A DNA stretch of 48,106 nucleotides from Bacillus sp. SM2101 (GTDB lineage: Bacteria > Bacillota > Bacilli > Bacillales > SM2101). The notes under the pieces are model-generated. The model saw nothing but the letters and a program-made list of their open reading frames with translations, had not been told where the DNA came from and made no database searches. The stretch is from NCBI RefSeq assembly GCF_018588585.1, contig NZ_JAEUFG010000028.1:1-48106 (forward strand), given 5' to 3'. Shown piece by piece: positions 17,679 through 27,750 of the stretch (position 1 is its first letter; the number at the start of each line of letters is the position of its first letter). A program made the position numbers and the translations under genes.

Positions 17679-17993
17679 TTATAGATGCTTTGTAATTAAA
17701 TTAACTAGTTGTTCCTTTGGCTTATATCCAACGGCTTTATCGATCACTTCACCATTATTTAGAAGTAATAATGTAGGCATACTCATAATGTCATATTTTA
17801 ATACAGTTCATTCATTTGCATCAACATCTAGCTTAACTATCTTTAATTTATGGCTAAACTCTTTATCTAAATCTTCAAGAATTGGTGCGATCATTTTGTA
17901 TGGTGGACACCACTGTGCCCAAAAATCTACTAATACTAGCCCGTCATAAGTTTCATTTGCAAATGATTTATCAGTAACGTGTAAGATCGCCAT
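17679..17993 (-). pseudogene. Decayed thioredoxin gene (in-frame TGA, active site lost)
   Basis: The full frame of 104 residues aligns with TrxA: MAILHVTDKSF, LVDFWAQW, MIAPILEDLDKEF, KIVKLDVDANE, then IMSMPTLLLLNNGEV and GYKPKEQLVNLI. Two lesions are visible. The active site reads WCPPYK instead of WCGPCK, so the resolving Cys is a Tyr. Codon 62 is TGA (17810-17808) where the family has Glu. The TGA is not at a Cys position, so selenocysteine is not a sensible explanation. An AAGGGAGG site still precedes the start. It is most likely a dead duplicate of trxA. Confidence 0.85.
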
Positions 17994-18028
17994 TCATATA
18001 TACCTCCCTTATCGTTTAATAAGGCTAT

Positions 18029-18165
18029 TTACGCATTAATTTTTACTTTTCGTACTTTAGTTATAACACTATACTTATAACGTTCTTCGCATCCTACTTT
18101 GTCATAAATTGATGTCAACTCATCAAAATCATTTATAGTTCTGGCTCATTGCTCATTAATTTTTG
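18029..18165 (-). pseudogene. Possible coding remnant of unknown identity
   Basis: On the minus strand one frame reads LEKATKINEQ, a TGA stop, then ARTINDFDELTSIYDKVGCE and a Lys-rich end KVRKVKINA with a stop at 18031-18029. The composition looks coding, but there is no start and no match I recognise. It sits just upstream of the dead thioredoxin gene. Confidence 0.3.
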
Positions 18166-18362
18166 TTGCTTTTTCCAAGAGGAGCTAAACTGCATTATAA
18201 CTAACGCTGGAGGTATCTTTACTTGTTTAAAAACTATACTAGTTATACTTAAGTTTATAAGAAGCAACAAAGTTTGCTTATGCACGAGCAGACTTTACCT
18301 TAACGATACTCCCTAGTCGTACAACCATTTGAAAGTTTCTTGTGGTAGTAAATTTGCATACG
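18166..18362. other. Short intergenic stretch, no feature
   Basis: Nothing supportable was found between the coding remnant and the MerR gene. Confidence 0.35.
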
Positions 18363-18740
18363 TTAACTACTACCATGCTTCCCTTTATCTTCGTGACCTG
18401 TAGTAAAGTATAATATTCTTTCTTCAAGATTCGATTTAATCATTTCAAGCTGTTTAATTTGGTTATTTATCTCTTGAAGCTTATCTTTGTATATTGGTAA
18501 TACATCACTACAAAACTCTTCTTTGTTTTTTAGTACGCACGTTAAAAAGCTAGATATTTGCTTAGTTGTCAGTCCCAAATTTATATATAATTGGATTGTA
18601 TTTACCTGTTCTATAGCAGATTGATTATATTCCCTATACTCATTTGCTAAACGTATGGGAGTAATAAGCCCTTGTTTTTCATAATATCGAATTGATCGTT
18701 CACTAACACCGGTTATGTTAGATAGTTCACCTATTTTCAT
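18363..18740 (-). CDS. MerR-family transcriptional regulator
   Basis: The 125-residue protein has the canonical N-terminal helix-turn-helix and wing (MKIGELSNITGVSERSIRYY, EKQGLITPIR, EYREYN), followed by a helical effector region and a dimerisation coiled coil (about 78-112). Two Cys (LTCVLKNKEEFCSD) could bind a metal or sense oxidation, but the pattern matches no known metal-sensing subgroup. I chose ATG 18740; the upstream GTG frame start lies inside the GGTGGAGG ribosome binding site. The target is unknown. Confidence 0.82.
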   Translation of the reverse strand: MKIGELSNITGVSERSIRYYEKQGLITPIRLANEYREYNQSAIEQVNTIQLYINLGLTTKQISSFLTCVLKNKEEFCSDVLPIYKDKLQEINNQIKQLEMIKSNLEERILYFTTGHEDKGKHGSS

Positions 18741-19087
18741 AAATGTGAAAACCTCCACCCTGTTCCATATCTAACTATACGGTATACCACTACTGCTTGC
18801 TGGCAATAAAATAATAGCTATTATTCAGCTTATATATACCAACCTCCCTCACTTAAAGATTGTGCTACTTAAAGTAAATTAAGTATAAACGATGACATTA
18901 ATGTTAAGGTCAAGAAAAAAAAGACAAAAAGGCACATTGTCTGATTCTGTAAATCAAGCTAGGCGCATTGATTACTATATTTCATGAGATTTTTTTAAAA
19001 TGGAAGGGGTACAAACGATGCCTTTTTCAAATACAGAAAGACCCATTCTATTCTCGCAAGCATAATACACACAAATCTTTGTGCTTA
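18741..19087. other. Intergenic region, no gene called
   Basis: A tiny frame with a good ribosome binding site (19018-19065, 15 codons, plus strand) is present, but it is too short to support. Otherwise nothing is recognised. Confidence 0.4.
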
Positions 19088-20443
19088 TTAATCAGTTAAG
19101 ACATACTCTTTAGGATAGCGATACTGTTCTTGTTCTTGCTCACCAGATATTGAATAAATAAAAGTTAAAATTCCTATCCTTCCAATAAACATAAGGACAA
19201 TAATGACTATTTTACCAGCATTGCTCAAACTAGGTGTAATTCCTAAAGATAATCCTGTCGTTCCAAACGCTGAACAAACCTCAAATATGATCGACTTTAA
19301 TGAAAATGGTTCAATTATGCTCAAGATCACAACAGAGCTTGCACAAACGAAGAAAGCAATCATTACAATGGCAAATGACTTTGCAATATCATCTTTATCT
19401 AATTCTCTCTTGAATATCTTCACTGATCCTTGCCCCCTAATATGTGCATACATCGCTAAAATCACAATAGCAAAGGTCGTAGTCCGTATCCCTCCTCCAA
19501 CACTACTAGGTGATGCACCTATAATCATAAGCATAGCCAATGTAAGCTGAGTAGCAGTTGAAAAATTATTTAAATCCATTGTTGCTAGGCCACCATTCCT
19601 TGCTGATACAGAATGGAACAAAGAAGAAAACAGTGATTGATGCCACGATTTATGTGAAAAAAAATGATTAAATTCGAAGAGGAAAATCAATAGTCCTCCA
19701 ACTACAATTAAAATGAAAAAAGTAAGTGTAGTGAGTTTTACATATAGTGAAAAACGAAACCTTTTGTTCCATTTCATAAAAGATAAACTATCCCTCAGTT
19801 CTATCAAGACTGGAAAGCCAATTGCTCCAACAATTAATAGAATGATATATATAAATTGAACAAAATAGTCGTTTGCATATGGTACTAAAGAGCTCCCTGT
19901 TATATCGAATCCCGCATTCGTCGTTGCGCTAATTGAAGCAAAGAAACCTTGTAAAAATGCGGTTTGCCAATTAGGATAATACTTTAAGAAATATGTGCCT
20001 AAAATAAGCATACCTAACGTCTCAATCGTGATTATGATTAATAAAATTTGTTTAATATACATGACAAGCCCTTTATATGTAATGCGATTTTGGTCATAAG
20101 TAATGAGCTTTCGGTTTTGATATGAAATTTTCTTTCTAAACAACATCCACATAAAAGTCATTAAGGTCATTAAACCAATGCCACCAAATTGTAAAATAAA
20201 TGCCAAGATAAAAATTCCTGGAATACTAAATGTGTCAACAGTCGACACAACAGTTAGCCCTGTTACGCTTATTGCACTGATAGCAGTAAATAAAGCATCT
20301 ATAAATGACCATTCCACACCATCTTTAACAGCGATAGGAAGCATGAGTAAAATTGTTGATACGATCGCAGCAACTGTATAATAAAAAACAATCAATTGAA
20401 TCGGTGTAAATGACAATAATTTTCTTTTAGCTAACATCCTCAT
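19088..20443 (-). CDS. KtrB/KtrD-type potassium uptake channel subunit
   Basis: The 451-residue membrane protein of the Trk/Ktr/HKT family has the four pore loops with the selectivity Gly: SVTGLTVV, ATTNAGFD, SARNGGLAT and FGTTGLSLG. The length equals KtrB/KtrD (about 445-450). It forms dimers gated by a cytoplasmic RCK partner (KtrA or KtrC). No ktrA/C gene is adjacent, so the partner is probably encoded elsewhere, as for the unlinked ktrC/ktrD genes of B. subtilis. ATG 20443 follows a GGAG site. Confidence 0.9.
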   Translation of the reverse strand: MRMLAKRKLLSFTPIQLIVFYYTVAAIVSTILLMLPIAVKDGVEWSFIDALFTAISAISVTGLTVVSTVDTFSIPGIFILAFILQFGGIGLMTLMTFMWMLFRKKISYQNRKLITYDQNRITYKGLVMYIKQILLIIITIETLGMLILGTYFLKYYPNWQTAFLQGFFASISATTNAGFDITGSSLVPYANDYFVQFIYIILLIVGAIGFPVLIELRDSLSFMKWNKRFRFSLYVKLTTLTFFILIVVGGLLIFLFEFNHFFSHKSWHQSLFSSLFHSVSARNGGLATMDLNNFSTATQLTLAMLMIIGASPSSVGGGIRTTTFAIVILAMYAHIRGQGSVKIFKRELDKDDIAKSFAIVMIAFFVCASSVVILSIIEPFSLKSIIFEVCSAFGTTGLSLGITPSLSNAGKIVIIVLMFIGRIGILTFIYSISGEQEQEQYRYPKEYVLTD

Positions 20444-21044
20444 TGTTTTTTCTCCAATGTCTATTTAATTAATTATTGTTATAAAAAGCTTGTTTCCATG
20501 TTGATTTTTTACTATAGAATAATCATTTCGTTGCATCTTTACTACGTGAAAAATCAGGATCTTGGATGAAAACACCTTTTAACGGTAATATTGTTGAAAT
20601 TGTAGCGACAAAATTTCAAATACAGTATTAACGATGATAAGAGCTTTTGAGTATCAACTAACTGAAGTCACCCAAAGATAAAACAAGAATTTGCCTATTT
20701 ATCATAATTCCACTTTAGTTTTTTTTGCTTTGCTTTTATTCCTTTCAATACTATAGCGAAGAATCTAGTCCTCAATAAACGAATTAGTCATTATAGTAAC
20801 ACCATCAGTGCTACGCGTAAACCTCATGCTAAAATTGCATCATTTTCGTTATATTTCGAGGAAACTTTGTTAGCACAGATTCTCATTTTCTTATAGTAAA
20901 ATGACAGCAAACAGTTAACAGATTCGGCTGGTTGCAATCTATTTACAATATTTCAAATATCCATTATGATCAATAAGATATAGATAGAAAAATATGATTA
21001 ATAGAACAATTAAGTTATTTTATTGATATTTTAGGAGGATTTTG
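20444..21044. other. Intergenic region, no gene or riboswitch recognised
   Basis: About 600 bp between divergent genes. I looked for a ydaO-type c-di-AMP leader in front of the K+ channel gene and did not see its conserved parts. Short dispersed-repeat-like fragments occur near 20845-20875. Confidence 0.4.
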
Positions 21045-22202
21045 ATGTTAGCAATTACAAATGTGACTGGTTATATTGGTAATGGAACAAAATTAAGTGA
21101 AGGAACAATCATTATTTCTGACGGGAAATTCGTAAAAATTGGAAATGATATTGCTATTCCTGATGGATGTGAGGTTGTGAATGCTAGAGGCCAAGTTATT
21201 ACACCAGGTCTAATAGATGTCCATACACATTTAGGAATTCATGAAGAGGGAATTGGTAAAGAAGGACAAGATTACAACGAAGTAAGCGCAGCGTCAACTC
21301 CTCAAGTTCGAGCAATAGATGGTATTAATCCTATTGAAAAGGGATTTAATGATGCACGTCTTGCTGGAGTTACAACTGTCCAAATCATGCCCGGAAGTGC
21401 CAATGTAATCGGTGGTGAAATGGTTATCGTAAAAACGGTCGGCCATATCGTTGACGAAATGGTAGTCAAAAGTCCGTCGGGATTAAAGGCTGCTCTGGGT
21501 GAAAATCCAAAACGCTTTCATGGTGGTAAAGGTATTTTGCCTATAACAAGAATGGGGACAGCTGCACTGTTAAGAGAAAAATTAATTGAGGTGCAAAATT
21601 ATATTGAAAATAGGAAAAAGGGCAAGGTTGATCGTAAACTTGAGCTAGAAAATATTGCAAAAGTACTTAATAAAGAAATTCCATTACGTGTTCATGCACA
21701 TCGTGCTGATGATATAGTAACTGCATTACGTTTAAAAAATGAATTTGGCTTCGACCTTACGATTGAGCACTGTACAGAAGGTCATAAAATTGCTCCTTTC
21801 ATTGCTAAGCATAATGTTCGTGTAGCTGTCGGACCTACAATGTCTTCTCGGTCAAAAATTGAACTTGCTGATAAAGGTTGGCACACACTTCAAGCGTTAG
21901 CTAATGAAGATGTACCATTCTCTATTACTACCGATCACCCAGTTGTCGGCATAGATCACTTGATGACTAGTGCTATTTTAGCTGTGAAATATGGTTTAAC
22001 AGAAGAGCTTGCATTAAAAGCTATTACGTTAAATGCTGCAAAACACTTAGGGTTGGAAGAAAAGATTGGATCTATTGAAGTTGGGAAAGACGCTGATTTC
22101 GTACTTTGGAGCGGAGACCCATTTGACTTAAGAAATAAAGTTGAGCAAACGTTTATCAACGGCAAGCTTGTGTATGCTGAAGAGCGTAGAATGAACGTCT
22201 AA
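21045..22202 (+). CDS. Metal-dependent amidohydrolase (imidazolonepropionase/dihydroorotase superfamily)
   Basis: The 385-residue protein has a beta-sandwich N terminus, the metal-binding VHTHLG motif (His60, His62) after PGLID, then HAHRADD, IEHCTEGH and TTDHPV motifs, and the closing GSIEVGKDADFVLW region. This is the standard subtype of the amidohydrolase fold. The substrate is unknown; proteins like this are often annotated as imidazolonepropionase-like or dipeptidase-like hydrolases. I chose ATG 21045, six bases after AGGAGG, over the TTG one codon earlier. It is monocistronic. Confidence 0.85.
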   Translation: MLAITNVTGYIGNGTKLSEGTIIISDGKFVKIGNDIAIPDGCEVVNARGQVITPGLIDVHTHLGIHEEGIGKEGQDYNEVSAASTPQVRAIDGINPIEKGFNDARLAGVTTVQIMPGSANVIGGEMVIVKTVGHIVDEMVVKSPSGLKAALGENPKRFHGGKGILPITRMGTAALLREKLIEVQNYIENRKKGKVDRKLELENIAKVLNKEIPLRVHAHRADDIVTALRLKNEFGFDLTIEHCTEGHKIAPFIAKHNVRVAVGPTMSSRSKIELADKGWHTLQALANEDVPFSITTDHPVVGIDHLMTSAILAVKYGLTEELALKAITLNAAKHLGLEEKIGSIEVGKDADFVLWSGDPFDLRNKVEQTFINGKLVYAEERRMNV

Positions 22203-22350
22203 ATGATGTAGCTGATGCGTGATCAAATGATGTATTTACAAAATAATAGGATGCTTTTCGAGCTATGTAAATGCACACCTATAATACGTTCGTGGCATTT
22301 TTTTTCGATAACCTAATATACTAATTTGGTCCCAAAAAAAAGAGCCTGAC

Positions 22351-22397
22351 AATAAAAACAAGCCTTCATCTGATTAATTTTGAAGGCTTGTTTTTTA
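22351..22397 (+). terminator. Strong intrinsic terminator (probably bidirectional)
   Basis: A 12-bp perfect stem AACAAGCCTTCA/TGAAGGCTTGTT (22357-22368 with 22381-22392) is followed by a T-run on the plus strand and preceded by an A-run. It lies 155 bp behind the amidohydrolase gene and between convergent genes. Confidence 0.85.
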
Positions 22398-22627
22398 TTA
22401 GTTGTTCATTGTAGCTGAACATGCCTTTATTGTCTGGTTAAGTTTAACCTTCTGCTTAAGCTTCTTCTAGGTGTATGTATCTAACGGAACTTGAAGTTAA
22501 TTTTAATTATTGGTGTTTTTTGAACGAAAATAGCTGCATAAATTCAAGTATTACATTTAGACACTGAGGTATTGTCAAAAACATATATTCTTGTATTAAT
22601 TTTAACAATAGCTACAAAGTGAGCCTA

Positions 22628-23608
22628 TTATAATTTACTAAAAATAACATAACTAGTGATAAAATAACATATAACGACGAATAAACTTGGCAAAACGTAT
22701 GTAACTTTATTTATAGAACGTTCTCTTAATATTGCATAGTATGTGATGATTGAAAGGATAAGGGTTCCTAATACAGTATAAATATGGCTTGGACTAGAAT
22801 AGAACAACAGACTACCACTTCTAAACATAACATCAGTAAACACTAAAATAAGTATGTTAAAGATGTTGCTACCTAGTATTGAACCAATCGCAAGGCCATA
22901 GTTTGCAAGCCGCACCGCAACGACAATAGACACTGCTTCCGGTAAACTCGTACTTGCTGCTACTAAAAATGATCCTATAAAGGAAGCCTCAATGCCGGTT
23001 AGTGTAGCTATTTGGTCTGCTGTAATAGTTAACAGGGTGCCAAAAAGCAGAATAAGAAAAGCAGTCAATATGAAAGTTCGAACAGATTTTTTTAAAGATT
23101 CATGTGCATATTTAGTTGTTTCTCCTTGAACTTCTACTTCTAGCTGCGGTTTTTTAACTTTTGACAGCAGTACGATGCCCAATATATAAACACTAATTAA
23201 CACAATCGTATCTATTCCAATAGAAAAGAAATGATTTGGGACTCTTATATAAAGTGATATAAAAATAATACTTGAAAGCGTCATTACAAGCACATTTGTA
23301 TAACCATTTTCTTTGCTAGAGTAATTAAAAATCTGCTTATTTCGATACCAGAGATCAACGAGAGCTAGTATTAACAAATTAAATAAATTACTACCTAGTA
23401 CATTTCCAGTTGCAATATCTGGATTTTCAATAAAAATAGAAGTCACACTCGTTGTGATTTCAGGTAACGATGTTGCTCCACCAAGCATTAACCCTAACAC
23501 CGCTGCATTTAAAGTTGATTTTTCTCCAATAATATCAGCATGTTTTGACAACTGGACAGCTAGAAAGATAGTAAAACATGCAGCAATGAAAAAGAGAAAA
23601 TATACCAT
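22628..23608 (-). CDS. Sodium/calcium exchanger family protein (CaCA, YrbG-like)
   Basis: The membrane protein of about 326 residues has two inverted halves, each with the alpha-repeat ion-binding motif: GGATSLPEITTS with GNVLGSNLFNLL in the first half, and AASTSLPEAVS with GSILGSNIFNIL in the second. It should exchange Ca2+ or another cation for Na+ or H+. I chose ATG 23608; the frame continues to a TTG at 23626, but the GGTGG site fits the ATG. Confidence 0.88.
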   Translation of the reverse strand: MVYFLFFIAACFTIFLAVQLSKHADIIGEKSTLNAAVLGLMLGGATSLPEITTSVTSIFIENPDIATGNVLGSNLFNLLILALVDLWYRNKQIFNYSSKENGYTNVLVMTLSSIIFISLYIRVPNHFFSIGIDTIVLISVYILGIVLLSKVKKPQLEVEVQGETTKYAHESLKKSVRTFILTAFLILLFGTLLTITADQIATLTGIEASFIGSFLVAASTSLPEAVSIVVAVRLANYGLAIGSILGSNIFNILILVFTDVMFRSGSLLFYSSPSHIYTVLGTLILSIITYYAILRERSINKVTYVLPSLFVVICYFITSYVIFSKL

Positions 23609-23725
23609 AAGTTCGTCCACCTTCAATAAATTTACTTGTAAACAGTATTTCCAAATTGATCTAATACATTACTTAGTTAATTTATAATAAAAAATGACTT
23701 CATACAACTATTTTTAACTAACTTG

Positions 23726-24481
23726 TTACATATCCATTTCTAGTAAAACAGGGCAATGGTCACTTCCGAGTATTTGTGAATGAATCTCTGAATCTAACAT
23801 AATCGATTTAAGTTTATTGGATACGATAAAATAATCTATTCTCCATCCAATGTTTCTTTCTCTTACTTTGTTCATATAGGACCACCACGAATAGGCATCT
23901 TCCTTATTAGGGTAAAGAAATCTATAAGAATCAACAAAACCAGCATCAAGCAGATTTGTCATCTTTTCACGTTCTTCATCAGTGAATCCAGAGTTGCCCC
24001 TATTTGACTTAGGGTTTTTCAAATCGATTTCTTTATGAGCTACATTAAGGTCTCCACATAGGATTACAGGTTTGATGTTATCTAATTCCAAAAGATAAGT
24101 TCTTATATTATCTTCCCATTGTAAACGATATTCAAGTCTTGCTAAATCTCTTTGAGCATTAGGTGTATAAACATTTACTAAATAAAATTTATCAAACTCT
24201 AAAGTAATAATTCTACCTTCAGGCTCACTTTCATTATCTCCCACCCCATATGAGACAGATAGTGGCTTTATTTTGGTAAATATCGCTGTTCCAGAATAAC
24301 CTTTTTTCAAAGCGTAGTTCCAATATTGAAAATATCCTGTTAAATCTAAGTCAATTTGACCGTGCTGTAATTTTGACTCTTGAATGCAAAAAATATCTGC
24401 ATCCACTTCATTAAAATAATCTAAAAACCCTTTCTTTACACATGCCCTTATTCCGTTAACATTCCATGAAACCAATTTCAT
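23726..24481 (-). CDS. exoA: Exodeoxyribonuclease III / AP endonuclease
   Basis: The 251-residue enzyme has MKLVSWNVNGIRA at its start, the metal-binding IQESKLQ, GDLNVAHKEIDLKNPK, an NRGNSGFTDEER segment and the catalytic SDHCPV near the end. It cleaves DNA at abasic sites in base excision repair. Length equals B. subtilis ExoA. I chose ATG 24481, preceded by GAGGAATGG, rather than the upstream start at 24508. Confidence 0.93.
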   Translation of the reverse strand: MKLVSWNVNGIRACVKKGFLDYFNEVDADIFCIQESKLQHGQIDLDLTGYFQYWNYALKKGYSGTAIFTKIKPLSVSYGVGDNESEPEGRIITLEFDKFYLVNVYTPNAQRDLARLEYRLQWEDNIRTYLLELDNIKPVILCGDLNVAHKEIDLKNPKSNRGNSGFTDEEREKMTNLLDAGFVDSYRFLYPNKEDAYSWWSYMNKVRERNIGWRIDYFIVSNKLKSIMLDSEIHSQILGSDHCPVLLEMDM

Positions 24482-24628
24482 ATACCATTCCTCATCACTG
24501 TTTAACATTTTTTGTTTGGATGGTTTTCACCTTTATGATAAGCACAAACTTTTCAAAGTAGTAGTGTCTCACCACAGTAGTTTAACCTACACTCACGATC
24601 TCTTTTGAAGTACTTTGCTTAACATGAC

Positions 24629-26026
24629 TTATTTTCTTCTGCCTTTTTGAGTAGCCTTCTTTTTGACATTCTTCTTCCGATGCAATTTTTTATTCGAACT
24701 AGTTTTAGAGCTATTCCTACTACCTTTAAATGTGGACCCAGACTCATCGTTATGAGTTTTTTGTGATTGCCTCGACCTTGAACTTTGCTTATTAGACTTA
24801 GTTGTTGATTTAGAATTGGATTCGTCCTTACTATCTTGACGAGAATATTTATTCTTATTGGTTCTGTTTGATTTATAATTTTTTTTCTTACCCTTGTCCT
24901 CATTCTTCGTTATTTTACCTACGTTTTGTTTTTCTATCTTGATGTTTAGATCTTTTTCAATCATATCAAGGACTGGGCGATCATTAGAAGAGTAAAAGGT
25001 AATAGCCTCTCCTGGCATACCAGCTCTACCAGTTCTCCCAATTCTGTGAACGTAGCTTTCGGCATCCTGTGGTATATCATAATTAAAAACATGAGTAACA
25101 CCTTCTACATCAAGCCCTCTTGCTGCCACATCTGTTGCAATAAGCAATTGAAGCTGTACATCTCTAAACCGTTTCATCACTTGCTCTCTTTTTGCTTGTG
25201 ATAAATCTCCGTGTAGTTCATCACATAAATATCCTTTTGATTTCAGTATGTCGTACAGCTTACTAACCCTTCTCTTCGTTCTACAAAAGATGACTGCTAA
25301 ATATGGGCGACGAGTATCTATTAAATGGAAGAGTGTAGCTTGTTTGGCACGATCAATTGTATGTATTGCTATTTGTTTAACATTATCTGCTGGCCCTTGA
25401 ATCTTTTCAACTTGAATGTATGAAGGGTCATGCATATATTTTGAAGCTAATTTTTTTATTTCTGTAGGTATTGTAGCAGAAAATAATAATGTTTGACGTT
25501 TATCAGGAGTCTCTTTAATGATTTCTTCTACTTCTGTTAGAAATCCTATATTCAACATTTGGTCAGCCTCATCAAGCACGAGAATATCTATTGTAGATAA
25601 ATCAATCGTTTTTCTTTTAATATGATCTAAAAGGCGACCTGGCGTTCCAACGACGATTTGAGTGTTTTGTTTTAATTTTTTTAGCTGTTTATCTACCTCT
25701 TGTCCACCATATACTGCTAAAGCATGAACACCTTCTACATCCGCAATAAATTTTTCTAATTCAGCAGTAATTTGTAAGGCTAACTCTCGTGTTGGAGTTA
25801 CAATAAGTGCTTGAATGTGTCCTTTGCTCGCATCAATCTTTTCTAAAATCGGTAACATGAACGCAATTGTTTTACCAGTCCCAGTTTGTGCTTGAGCAAT
25901 GACATCTTTATTGTCGAGTATTTTTGGGATTGCTCGTTCCTGAATCGGTGTAGGTTGAACGATTCCTTCATTTGTTAATGTATTGATTAATGTATCTGAA
26001 AGGTTTAATGACAAAAAATCTTGCAT
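24629..26026 (-). CDS. DEAD-box RNA helicase with basic C-terminal tail
   Basis: The 465-residue protein has the Q motif PTPIQ (25-29), Walker A AQTGTGKT (46-53), PTREL, DEAD (152-155), SAT (183-185) and HRIGRTGR (328-335). It ends with about 95 residues rich in Lys, Ser, Asn and Arg (370-465), probably a disordered RNA-binding tail. It unwinds short RNA duplexes, in ribosome assembly or cold adaptation. It resembles the Csh-type helicases, but I cannot decide which paralogue. Confidence 0.92.
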   Translation of the reverse strand: MQDFLSLNLSDTLINTLTNEGIVQPTPIQERAIPKILDNKDVIAQAQTGTGKTIAFMLPILEKIDASKGHIQALIVTPTRELALQITAELEKFIADVEGVHALAVYGGQEVDKQLKKLKQNTQIVVGTPGRLLDHIKRKTIDLSTIDILVLDEADQMLNIGFLTEVEEIIKETPDKRQTLLFSATIPTEIKKLASKYMHDPSYIQVEKIQGPADNVKQIAIHTIDRAKQATLFHLIDTRRPYLAVIFCRTKRRVSKLYDILKSKGYLCDELHGDLSQAKREQVMKRFRDVQLQLLIATDVAARGLDVEGVTHVFNYDIPQDAESYVHRIGRTGRAGMPGEAITFYSSNDRPVLDMIEKDLNIKIEKQNVGKITKNEDKGKKKNYKSNRTNKNKYSRQDSKDESNSKSTTKSNKQSSRSRQSQKTHNDESGSTFKGSRNSSKTSSNKKLHRKKNVKKKATQKGRRK

Positions 26027-26170
26027 TGCTATACCTGCTTTCTTTACGTGTTACGTTTTTTGTAATTAATTCAATGCGGTCTACCCTATGCACGAATGAT
26101 ATGAATGTCATGCTAAAAAGATGAAAGGACAGTACCCCTACTGAGATATCGCCCTTCTTAAACCCTATAT

Positions 26171-26452
26171 TTATTCAAAGTTTTGTTTGCAATAGTTTAA
26201 TACTTGGATTTCTTCCTCTGCGTCTAAAGCCCAATCATAATATTTATTTGTGTTTTTTTCAATAATCTGATATTGCGCAACTTTATAATCATCTTCATAA
26301 ACTGCGAAGATGGCTTTTATATATAAACCTTCAGGACTAAATAAGTCATCATCTTCCGCTACTTCAATATGTAAAAAAAATTCGTATCTATCTCCAACTA
26401 AGATCCCTGTAGGGTCTTTTAATTTTTCAACTGAATGACTAATAATATTCAT
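26171..26452 (-). CDS. DUF6509-like small acidic protein
   Basis: The 93-residue acidic protein begins MNIISHSVEKLKDPTGIL-GDRYEF and contains an acidic stretch EVAEDDDLF, followed by VYEDDYKVAQYQIIEK and YYDWALDAEEE. This order matches the Bacillus family I remember as DUF6509, of unknown function. The CTCCC (GGGAG) site in front of the ATG is good. No operon partner is seen. Confidence 0.65.
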   Translation of the reverse strand: MNIISHSVEKLKDPTGILVGDRYEFFLHIEVAEDDDLFSPEGLYIKAIFAVYEDDYKVAQYQIIEKNTNKYYDWALDAEEEIQVLNYCKQNFE

Positions 26453-26753
26453 TAATTCCTCTCCCTTATACTACCCCTGACCCAACTATTATAAATCAAT
26501 AGACCGAATAATTTGTGTTGAGCTGTAGCTAAACAATATATAAAAATAGTTAAAGTCTATCATACATTTTACCATAAATCATAATCCAACGTTCTAATCT
26601 TCCCTATTTACATGTTTTTGTTTGGTGGTAAATGTTTTTTTAACCCTTCATAATAAAATTACTAACAGTATGGGTAAACAACCGTTAATCTTAATCCCAT
26701 ATCATTCAGGATAAAGGGAGCCATGTAAAAAGAACAAGCTATGTGACTATTCC
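26453..26753. other. Intergenic region, nothing recognised
   Basis: AT-rich spacer of 301 bp with no gene, repeat or clear terminator. Confidence 0.35.
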
Positions 26754-27530
26754 TTATTCAAATTCAAAATACTTATCATCAATTAGGTCAGATACTGGAA
26801 CAATTTGAATGTTTCGTTCCTTAAATTGCTTCATTGATTGTGAAATTCCAGTATAACAAACTTTACCTGTCTCACCAACATGCCCTATTGCGATTCCTAC
26901 CCCGTACTCTTCTGCAACTTCTGCTAATTTTAACATTTGGTTCGTCACATGAGACACAGAGGATATATCATCTAGAAATATATCTCTTTCTAGTAGTGGA
27001 ACACCTAGCTCCTCAGCAATTTCGGGAAACTTAGAGTTCGGGCTTGTAACACTATCTACAATATACATGTTTTTTTGTTTAACAACTTCAACAATTGCTC
27101 TGACAATATCTTCATTTTCAACGACGAGAGAACCCATATGATTGTTTAAACCTTTTGCATAAGGTACACTTTCGATTGCTTCAGTTACTCTCTTTTTCAC
27201 TTCCGATGGAGGTAGATCAATTGTTATGGGTTTTGGACCTAACCAAGATTTTTTTCCTTTCTTTGGCTGCATAGGTAAATGTACCATTATTTCAAACCCT
27301 TGTTGATGTGCCAACATCGCATGCTCTATTGAGTTGTCAGCAAATGGCATAACAGCGACAGTAATTGGAATATCACCTTTCAAAAATTCCATCACTCCAC
27401 CATCTCCCCCACCAAAATCATCAATAATAATGGCTGACTTGATCTTCTCTGCTTCTCCATATACATTATGAGTTGTTAACAAGCAAGCAACAATAAAAAA
27501 CGCACAAATAACAGCATTTTTCAAAATCAT
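26754..27530 (-). CDS. Secreted divergent polysaccharide deacetylase (YibQ-like)
   Basis: The 258-residue protein has a signal peptide (1-25, ending near NVYGEA) and the divergent polysaccharide deacetylase fold: SAIIIDDFGGGDGG, ITVAVMPF, FEIMVHLPMQPKKG, GLNNHMGS and GIAIGHVGETG. Family members are thought to act on envelope polysaccharides, but their reaction is unproven. AGGTGGG touches the first ATG, so the TTG two codons later (27524) may be the real start. Confidence 0.82.
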   Translation of the reverse strand: MILKNAVICAFFIVACLLTTHNVYGEAEKIKSAIIIDDFGGGDGGVMEFLKGDIPITVAVMPFADNSIEHAMLAHQQGFEIMVHLPMQPKKGKKSWLGPKPITIDLPPSEVKKRVTEAIESVPYAKGLNNHMGSLVVENEDIVRAIVEVVKQKNMYIVDSVTSPNSKFPEIAEELGVPLLERDIFLDDISSVSHVTNQMLKLAEVAEEYGVGIAIGHVGETGKVCYTGISQSMKQFKERNIQIVPVSDLIDDKYFEFE

Positions 27531-27750
27531 CCCACCTAATTATGTTAGTCATTTTATTATTCGTCGTTACACATTTGCTATTCATGGACTTAAATGAACT
27601 TAACACATTAAAATGAATGAATTTTTGCTAATGAAAGTGTTACTTATATAACGTGAAAGCTGTCGGAACTCGATGTTAACATAATTATTTGTATTATTGT
27701 AATTGGTGGCTTTTTTGAATTCTTAAACTGCTGTTTTTTCGTTAAAACCG

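Noticed and set aside
17808-17810. TGA in the thioredoxin frame as a selenocysteine codon
   Set aside because: It aligns with a Glu position, not with an active-site Cys, and no SECIS-like hairpin is evident. Simple decay explains it.
18776-18786. TATAC-G-GTATA palindrome upstream of the merR-like gene as operator
   Set aside because: Only 5-bp arms and no promoter with the 19-20 bp spacer expected for MerR sites.
19018-19065. 15-codon frame with a GGAAGGGG site
   Set aside because: Too short and not a recognised leader peptide; no attenuator follows.
20444-21044. c-di-AMP (ydaO-type) riboswitch before the K+ channel gene
   Set aside because: The conserved aptamer segments could not be found on either strand.
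24619-24903. Lys/Arg-rich frame overlapping the helicase 3' end
   Set aside because: It is a frame-shifted shadow of the basic tail of the DEAD-box helicase.
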